This document shows positions 58,386-64,000 of a stretch of DNA of 64,000 nt, piece by piece; within the stretch, counting starts at the first letter, position 1; each line of letters opens with the position of its first letter. Under the pieces are notes generated by a model that ran no database searches, was not told the DNA's origin, and worked only from the letters and a program-made list of their open reading frames with translations. The translations under genes were made by a program, and so were the position numbers. The DNA comes from Aliivibrio sifiae (GTDB lineage Bacteria; Pseudomonadota; Gammaproteobacteria; Enterobacterales; Vibrionaceae), in NCBI RefSeq assembly GCF_002954705.1, contig NZ_MSCO01000002.1, forward strand, positions 1,385,263-1,449,262, given 5' to 3'.

Positions 58386-60500
58386 ATGAAAGATTCATTA
58401 CTGCATTCACTATGCTACGTTGGCCGCTATTATGGCCAAGTTAACTCACCTGAGGCTTTGATAAATGGTTTACCCTTACAAGATGGTAAATTAACGCCTT
58501 TTCTTTTCTCTCGTGCCGCAGAGAGAGCTGGATTAGTTGCAAAAGAAAATCAAACTGAATTGTTAAAAATCCCTCAACTTGTATTACCTGCAGTTCTTTT
58601 ACTTAAAGGCGGTGAATCTTGTGTATTAATTGGTTTTGATGCTGATAATGAACATGCTGAAATAATAACCGCTAGCTCAGGAATGATGCCGATATCGATC
58701 TCAATAGAGGAACTCTCTATTCAGTATGTTGGTCGGTATTTTTTGTTAAAAAAGCAATTTAGATATGATGACCGATCCCCTGAAATATTAAAGAAGCGGG
58801 AAGGGCATTGGTTCTGGAGTACTTTGTTTGAATCTAAACACATCTATCGTGATGTGTTTATCGCGTCTATATTGATTAATATTTTTGCTATTGCAACACC
58901 AATGTTTACACGGTTAGTCTATGACAAGGTTGTTCCTAATTTAGCTTTTGAATCATTATGGGTATTAGCGTCTGGTATTTTTGTAGTCTTTATTTTTGAT
59001 TTTATTTTGAAATATGTTCGAGGCTATTTTATTGATGTTGCTGGTAAAAAATCAGATGTATTAATTTCATCTAAATTATTTCAAAAAGTATTAGGCATTA
59101 GGATGGAGGCTAGACCTCCGTCTGTTGGTGCTTTTGCGAGACATTTACAAGAATTTGAGTCAATCCGAGAGTTCTTCACTTCAGCTACGATAGCTGCATT
59201 GATTGACCTGCCGTTTGCTCTATTATTTTTGTTTGTGATTTATCTTGTTGCTGGCCCTATTGTTCTTGTTCCAATTGTCGGTATTGTTTTGCTATTGATC
59301 CATGCTGCAATTATCCAAGGGCCTTTGAAGAAGACAATAGAAGAAGGTTCTCGACTTGCCTCGCAAAAATATGCCAATTTAATTGAAAGCCTAGTTGGTT
59401 TAGAAACATTAAAGATTTTTAATGCTCAGAGTCAATTTCAATATAAATGGGAAGAAGCGGTAACTCATATTTCAAATTGGAGTATCAAAAGCAGACGTAT
59501 TACTGATTCAATTCAAAATATGGCTGGCTTTGTACAGCAAGCGGTTAATATCGGGATGATTATTGTTGGTGTTTATCTGATTGCTAATGGTGATTTAACT
59601 ATGGGGGCATTGATTGCTTCAACAATGCTTAGTGGCAAAGCCATTGGGCCATTAGTTCAAATATCACTGTTATCTACACGTTATAATCAAGCTAAATCAT
59701 CAATGACGATTATTGAGCAATTGATGGCAATGCCTGATGAACAAGAAGAAGAGAAGCGTTATATCCATCGCCCGATACTTCAAGGAAAAATTGAACTAGA
59801 TAAGGTGAATTTTAGTTATCCAGAATCTCAAATTTCAGCGGTTAGAGACATTAGCCTTACGATTAATCCTGGAGAAAAAGTAGCCATTATTGGCCGAATT
59901 GGCTCAGGAAAAACAACGTTAGAGCGCCTTATTATGGGGTTATATCAAGCCACAGAGGGTTCTGTTCGAATAGATGATACAGATATCTCTCAGCTTCATC
60001 ACGTTGATGTACGACGCAATATAGGCTGTGTACCGCAGGACATTACCCTATTTTATGGCTCTATTAGAGAAAATATTATTTTAGGGAGAGAGTTGTCTGA
60101 TGATGCTGAAATGATGGATGCAGCAAACCGAGCTGGTGTTACTGCATTTACACAGCAAGATCCTGCTGGATTAGAGCGCCAAGTTGGAGAGGGGGGGTTA
60201 TTACTTTCTGGTGGTCAGCGTCAATCAGTTGCGATTGCTCGAGCTCTTATTGGACGCCCACCTGTCTTATTATTAGATGAACCAACAAGTAGTATGGATA
60301 ATCGTTCTGAGATGTTATTTAAGAACCAGTTATCACACTTAAAGCCGTCTGAAACCTTAATTTTGATCACTCATAAAACGTCAATGCTTGATGTCGTTGA
60401 CCGTATTATTGTTATGGAAAAAGGACATATCATCGCTGATGGGCCTAAAAATCAGGTCTTAAATGAGTTGAAAACAGGAAAAGTAAGAGCGGTTAGTTAG
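58386..60500 (+). CDS. lapB: Type I secretion ABC exporter LapB
   Basis: LapB is the ATP-driven inner-membrane exporter of the adhesin. An N-terminal C39-like domain (~1-125) resembles RTX exporters, without an evident catalytic Cys context. Six membrane helices cover ~150-430. The nucleotide-binding domain has GRIGSGKTT (from residue 503), LLSGGQRQS and LLLDEPTSSMD. Length ~704 aa. The start at 58386 follows AAAGGTGA; a GTG at 58377 in frame is less likely. It is the last gene of the plus-strand lap operon and is followed by a strong terminator. Confidence 0.94.
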   Translation: MKDSLLHSLCYVGRYYGQVNSPEALINGLPLQDGKLTPFLFSRAAERAGLVAKENQTELLKIPQLVLPAVLLLKGGESCVLIGFDADNEHAEIITASSGMMPISISIEELSIQYVGRYFLLKKQFRYDDRSPEILKKREGHWFWSTLFESKHIYRDVFIASILINIFAIATPMFTRLVYDKVVPNLAFESLWVLASGIFVVFIFDFILKYVRGYFIDVAGKKSDVLISSKLFQKVLGIRMEARPPSVGAFARHLQEFESIREFFTSATIAALIDLPFALLFLFVIYLVAGPIVLVPIVGIVLLLIHAAIIQGPLKKTIEEGSRLASQKYANLIESLVGLETLKIFNAQSQFQYKWEEAVTHISNWSIKSRRITDSIQNMAGFVQQAVNIGMIIVGVYLIANGDLTMGALIASTMLSGKAIGPLVQISLLSTRYNQAKSSMTIIEQLMAMPDEQEEEKRYIHRPILQGKIELDKVNFSYPESQISAVRDISLTINPGEKVAIIGRIGSGKTTLERLIMGLYQATEGSVRIDDTDISQLHHVDVRRNIGCVPQDITLFYGSIRENIILGRELSDDAEMMDAANRAGVTAFTQQDPAGLERQVGEGGLLLSGGQRQSVAIARALIGRPPVLLLDEPTSSMDNRSEMLFKNQLSHLKPSETLILITHKTSMLDVVDRIIVMEKGHIIADGPKNQVLNELKTGKVRAVS

Positions 60501-60514
60501 TTATTACTTTAATA

Positions 60515-60548
60515 AAAAAGAGGCTGTGAATTCACAGCCTCTTTTTTG
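60515..60548. terminator. Perfectly symmetric terminator between lapB and the OmpA-like gene
   Basis: AAAAAAGAGGCTGTGA is exactly complementary to TCACAGCCTCTTTTTT around AT. It serves both converging operons. Confidence 0.95.
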
Positions 60549-60571
60549 TCTACAATACTGTTATTTGCGTT

Positions 60572-61177
60572 CTATTTTTTCTTGCGTGTAAAGATATTCC
60601 ATTCATTTACAACGTCACCTTTAAAACCAACAACAGTAGCAACAACACGACGGTTTAAAGCATGGCTAACAGCAGAATCGCCTTTTGCTGTTAGTAGGGT
60701 ATCTCCAAAGCCTATGGTTTCTATTCTATCTGGTTCTACGCCATATTCGATTAATGCAACTCTGACTGCTGATGCTCGTAACTCTGAAAGACGAATATTA
60801 TATTCAGCATTACCTTGTTGACTTGCAAAACCTTGCAGTTGGATTGAGGCTTCTTTATATTCATTTAAGAATTCAGCCATCGTTCTAATTTCACTTTTAA
60901 AAATAGGTGAAATTTCAGATGAGTTATTTGCAAAAAGAATTTTAAGGTCTTTTTTATCTGAATGTTCGACGTATTCAGCACAGCCATCATTGTCAATTTC
61001 AGCACCTCGAGGGGTTCCCGGGCAAACATCTCTTGCGTTAATTACGCCATCGTAATCATCGTCTCTTAGATCGGCAATTTGATCGGATTTTGGAGTTTCA
61101 ATGTAATCTTTATCTCCAGATACACAGGCAGTTAAAAAAAGAGACGTAATAAGTGTTGGGTAAATTAGATTTTTCAT
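60572..61177 (-). CDS. OmpA-family lipoprotein
   Basis: A peptidoglycan-binding outer-membrane lipoprotein. The lipobox LTAC (Cys18) ends the signal. A calcium-type thrombospondin-3-like repeat follows (DDDYDGVINARDVC, EIDNDGC). The C-terminal OmpA domain (~75-190) has the LQGFASQQGNAEYNIRLSELRA core and GFGDTL; the usual Asp of the NxxLSxxRA motif is shifted but recognisable. Length 201 aa. It is the second gene after the TolC-like gene (2-bp gap), and probably anchors the secretion channel to the cell wall. Confidence 0.9.
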   Translation of the reverse strand: MKNLIYPTLITSLFLTACVSGDKDYIETPKSDQIADLRDDDYDGVINARDVCPGTPRGAEIDNDGCAEYVEHSDKKDLKILFANNSSEISPIFKSEIRTMAEFLNEYKEASIQLQGFASQQGNAEYNIRLSELRASAVRVALIEYGVEPDRIETIGFGDTLLTAKGDSAVSHALNRRVVATVVGFKGDVVNEWNIFTRKKK

Positions 61178-61179
61178 TC

Positions 61180-62496
61180 TTATTTCTCCTCTTCTTCAGA
61201 CTTGTTTGGATTCCATTCTTTTGGTGTATCTATCAATAATGAAGGTATAAGTGTGCCTGTTGCATGTAAAACTCTAAATTTTGCAAATTGTTCAGAATAA
61301 TGGGCATCTAAATAAGACTTACGAGCTTCAAACAATTCATTTTCAGTATTTAATAAATCAAGTAATGTACGCTTTCCTATACGATATTGCTTCTCGTATG
61401 CAATAACGGTGTCAGAGGCGGCATCAACATGGTCTGCTAGAAATTCTTTTTGCTGTAGAGTTAAATCTAAAGCACTCCAAGAAAGGCGAAACCCTTCTTC
61501 AACATTACGATAAGCACTGTCACGAAGGTCTTTTGCCATATTTAATTGATATGCGCTTTTATCTGAAAGGGCACTGTCGCTACCACCGTTATATAAATTA
61601 TAGCGCATGCGGATCATGGCAGAAAACTCATCACTATTTCCTTCTATACCACCAGCATCATCACGCCATGTTTGAGCAGCTTCTAACGAAAAGGTTGGAT
61701 AGTTTGTACTTTTTGATTGTGCATATTGATATTTAGCAGCTTGGATATCTGATTGTGCAGTCAAAATAACAGGATGATGCTCATAAGCTCGTTCGATACC
61801 TTCCTGCAAACTTAGAGGGAGAGTATTAGCATCTGCTCGAGGATAAATTAGTGCCTGAGGTGGAGAGCCTACAATTTGTGTAAATACAGTATGTGTATCA
61901 AATAAGTTATTCTGAGCTGCAAGTAGGTTACCGTGAGCTCTAGCAATACGTGCTTCTATTTGCGATACATCAGCAGTAGAACCAATTCCAGAATCGGCTC
62001 TTTTTTTAATGTCTTTGTAGATTTTTTTATGAATAGCAAGATTACTTTCAGATAGAGCTAGAATTTCAGTTGCTTTTACTGCATCCAAATATACTTGAGA
62101 AACGTCTAATGCTTTATTTTCAGCTAAAGAAATTAGTTGTAAACGAGCTGATTCTGCTTCTGCATCAGTTCGATCCATATCATTAATTGTATTCGAACCG
62201 TCCCAAATTAATTGGGTTAAGGATAAGGTCGCATCTTTACGTGTGAGATCTGTATCATTTCCACTCGCTGGGTTGATCTGCTCATAACCAATACCTGCAT
62301 CTAAGTCAATTGATGGTAAATAGTTTCCAGAGACGCTATCATTATCCGCCACAAAACTTAGATAAGCATTATATGCTTTCTTTACTTCAGGATTGGTTGT
62401 TAGTGTTTGTGATATTGCTTGCTCTAACGTTTGTGCTTGAGCTGATACACTCAAAACTAGCAAGCTACTGTAAGTCGCAAGTTTCATCCATTTCAA
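61180..62496 (-). CDS. lapE: TolC-family outer-membrane channel (LapE-like)
   Basis: The outer-membrane exit channel of the type I system, and the pore in which a Lap adhesin is held. The signal peptide ends in VSAQA. Two repeats of the TolC fold are visible: the first opens with LEQAISQTLTTNPEVKKAYN, the second with LQEGIERAYEHHPVILTAQ, and the family ending motif YRIGKRTLLDLLNTENELFEA is intact. Length 438 aa. Divergent from the adhesin, co-directional and tightly linked with the OmpA-like gene. Confidence 0.93.
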   Translation of the reverse strand: MKWMKLATYSSLLVLSVSAQAQTLEQAISQTLTTNPEVKKAYNAYLSFVADNDSVSGNYLPSIDLDAGIGYEQINPASGNDTDLTRKDATLSLTQLIWDGSNTINDMDRTDAEAESARLQLISLAENKALDVSQVYLDAVKATEILALSESNLAIHKKIYKDIKKRADSGIGSTADVSQIEARIARAHGNLLAAQNNLFDTHTVFTQIVGSPPQALIYPRADANTLPLSLQEGIERAYEHHPVILTAQSDIQAAKYQYAQSKSTNYPTFSLEAAQTWRDDAGGIEGNSDEFSAMIRMRYNLYNGGSDSALSDKSAYQLNMAKDLRDSAYRNVEEGFRLSWSALDLTLQQKEFLADHVDAASDTVIAYEKQYRIGKRTLLDLLNTENELFEARKSYLDAHYSEQFAKFRVLHATGTLIPSLLIDTPKEWNPNKSEEEEK

Positions 62497-63038
62497 AGTG
62501 TTTCTCCTAAATCACTGAATCCTAAAAATAGAAGCAGTGAGCATGACATTTGGTTTAAAAGTAGCTAGTTTGTAGTGATACAATTATCATTACTGTATGT
62601 ATTTTTGTTTTTCAATATCAAAGAAATGCTACGTGATATCTATTTAAAAAGCAAAATTTAACTTATTGAAAACTGATAAGTTAATAGTTTCTCATATTAA
62701 AAGAATAGTTAACTTAATGAGGTTTTTAAAATCACAATATAAATTTAAATAAAAAAAGTATTACATATAAGACTTTGATCAGGTTTTTTATGTTAATTAC
62801 ATTCGGAATATGTATATCTAAGTATTTCCTTTGTATAAAAATGGAATTAATCTCATATTTTGTGATCTGGTTAGAATAATTGAGAATAAAATTGATTTTG
62901 GACGTATTTCTCTCATTGTTTTCTATTTTTTTCGTATGTGGTCGATTTGTTGCGTATATGATAAAATTAATGGGTATTGTGATTGGCTTAGCTTTAATGG
63001 ATGCCTTTTGATTATAAATGGATTTGGGAATTAATATC
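62497..63038. other. Divergent promoter region between lapE-like gene and adhesin
   Basis: About 540 AT-rich bases with no supported ORF. It should carry promoters for both directions; no operator could be picked out with confidence. Confidence 0.6.
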
Positions 63039-64000
63039 ATGGCTCTAATGACATCAGAAAAACAGATCATCACTATTGATAAAAACGGTAACCTGAAATT
63101 GATTAATTCGGGTGAGCCGATACTGCCTGGTGACATTGTTATAGAGTATGAATCAGGCGAAGTATCTGTTGATTTGGCTGATAATTCTGAAAAAAACAAT
63201 GATATTAATAACATACTTAACGCTATCGCTAGCGGTGAAGACCCTAGCGTTATATCCGAAGCTCCTGCTGCAGGTGAAGAGGGGGGATCGAGTTTAACTG
63301 CCTCTACTGAGATTGAGCGCATAGGGAAAAGTACGATTGCAGAAACTAATTTTGATACATCCTCACTCGAAACCATTGGTTTATCAAGAATTCAAAGTTT
63401 AACGTTACTAGAACAATATAAGTCTTTTAGAGAGACTGGTGATTTCCAAATAACGATCCCAAATAATGAGCTAATTAAGTCTGCTCCTAGTATTTTCATT
63501 GCTGAAATTGATGAAAATGGTGTGATTAATGAAGAGCGAGTGGAAAACGGTATTCAAATAGATATTACATTACCTGAAGGGACTGAGGGCGGTGACATAA
63601 TTGAGTTGAGTGATGGTACAGGTACTGTGGTTGGAACGCATTTAATTACAGAAGATGACATTACGAGCGGTAGTGTTGAAATTACAGTATCAGCACCTAA
63701 ACCAGATGGAAGTTATGAATACGTAGCTGAGATTACAGATCCTGCTGGTGATATAGGCCCAAGTTCTAATAAAGTAGAATTTGAGTTAGATACATCAGCG
63801 GATGCAGGCACCGTAACGGTGGCAGATATCACGGCAGATGACGTGATTAATGCAGCCGAAAGTGGGCAAGTGATTGCGGTGACAGGTACAGCAACGGGTG
63901 GCGACATCAGTGAAAACGATGTGGTCACCATGACCATCAACGGTACTGACTACCAAACCACGGTTGATGAAAACGGCAACTGGAGTGTCGATGTTGCGGG
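63039..64000 (+). CDS. Large surface adhesin with LapG-cleavable retention module (3' end outside window)
   Basis: The start ATG (63039) follows GGGAATTAA and opens a frame that stays open to the window end (321 codons). The N-terminal ~120 residues are a retention module: hydrophobic/acidic start (SEKQIITIDKNGNLKLINSG), then Pro76-Ala-Ala-Gly79, matching the LapG cut site consensus (T/P)AAG, followed by GEEGGSS. From ~245 on, the sequence becomes an Ig-like repeat (GTVTVADITADDVINAAESG, VTMTINGTDYQTTVDENG, NWSVDVAG). Base composition rises sharply in GC at the repeat (~63740 onward). This is a LapA/LapV/BapA-type biofilm adhesin, exported by LapBCE and held by its N-terminus. Confidence 0.92.
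   Translation, partial: MALMTSEKQIITIDKNGNLKLINSGEPILPGDIVIEYESGEVSVDLADNSEKNNDINNILNAIASGEDPSVISEAPAAGEEGGSSLTASTEIERIGKSTIAETNFDTSSLETIGLSRIQSLTLLEQYKSFRETGDFQITIPNNELIKSAPSIFIAEIDENGVINEERVENGIQIDITLPEGTEGGDIIELSDGTGTVVGTHLITEDDITSGSVEITVSAPKPDGSYEYVAEITDPAGDIGPSSNKVEFELDTSADAGTVTVADITADDVINAAESGQVIAVTGTATGGDISENDVVTMTINGTDYQTTVDENGNWSVDVA

Noticed and set aside
62831..63034. 67-aa plus-strand ORF just before the adhesin
   Set aside because: No ribosome binding site, hydrophobic codon mix typical of AT-rich non-coding DNA, and it ends right at the adhesin leader.
62732..63376. 214-aa minus-strand ORF overlapping the adhesin start
   Set aside because: It is the antisense of the retention module and promoter region, with no start signal.

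Overview
The window looks like chromosome II of an Aliivibrio-type member of the Vibrionaceae (A. fischeri/logei/wodanis group). It is AT-rich and carries rctB, the regularly spaced 12-mer iteron origin that RctB acts on, a parA/parB pair, and parS2-type palindromes. Genus and replicon are inferred from these families; no database search was run.

Layout: (1) 1-6.6 kb, chromosomal housekeeping genes: the 3' end of an RND efflux pump, a small secreted protein, an exported MsrA-MsrB fusion, an M20 peptidase, two small membrane ORFs, and a MITE-like 0.2 kb inverted-repeat element. (2) 6.9-30.6 kb, all on the minus strand: a complete type VI secretion cluster. In transcription order it is vgrG, a DUF6931-like gene, PAAR, tssA, hcp, tssB, tssC, a second tssC paralogue, tssE, tssF, tssG, clpV, a sigma-54-type promoter, fha, tssJ, tssK, tssL, tssM, a kinase-like ORF, then an unknown 307-aa gene. 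There is no VasH-type activator and no recognisable effector domain. (3) 31-36.7 kb: an AraC regulator, a chemoreceptor, an ISAs1-family IS with altered catalytic residues, and two orphan ORFs. (4) 36.9-43.8 kb: a graveyard of broken genes (alpha/beta hydrolase, DUF4874/DUF4832 lipoprotein, two IS91-like transposases). It includes a metallopeptidase gene whose two ends lie 4.3 kb apart, separated by insertion-element debris and an unknown 238-aa gene.

(5) 43.9-54.3 kb: an S33 aminopeptidase and a RidA protein, then the chromosome II replication and segregation module: rctB, ori2 with six 12-mers at 22-23 bp periodicity plus a DnaA box, parA, parB, a MazG-like pyrophosphohydrolase and tmcA. 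Four parS2-type palindromes are present, one inside the 3' end of tmcA. Further 12-mer-type sites extend out to 38.7 kb.

(6) 54.3-64 kb: a Lap-type biofilm adhesin system (LapC, LapG, LapD and LapB on plus; an OmpA-like lipoprotein and a TolC/LapE protein on minus). It is followed by the start of a giant repeat adhesin that carries a Pro-Ala-Ala-Gly site matching LapG substrates. In this model c-di-GMP binding to LapD restrains LapG, so the adhesin stays anchored in the outer membrane pore.
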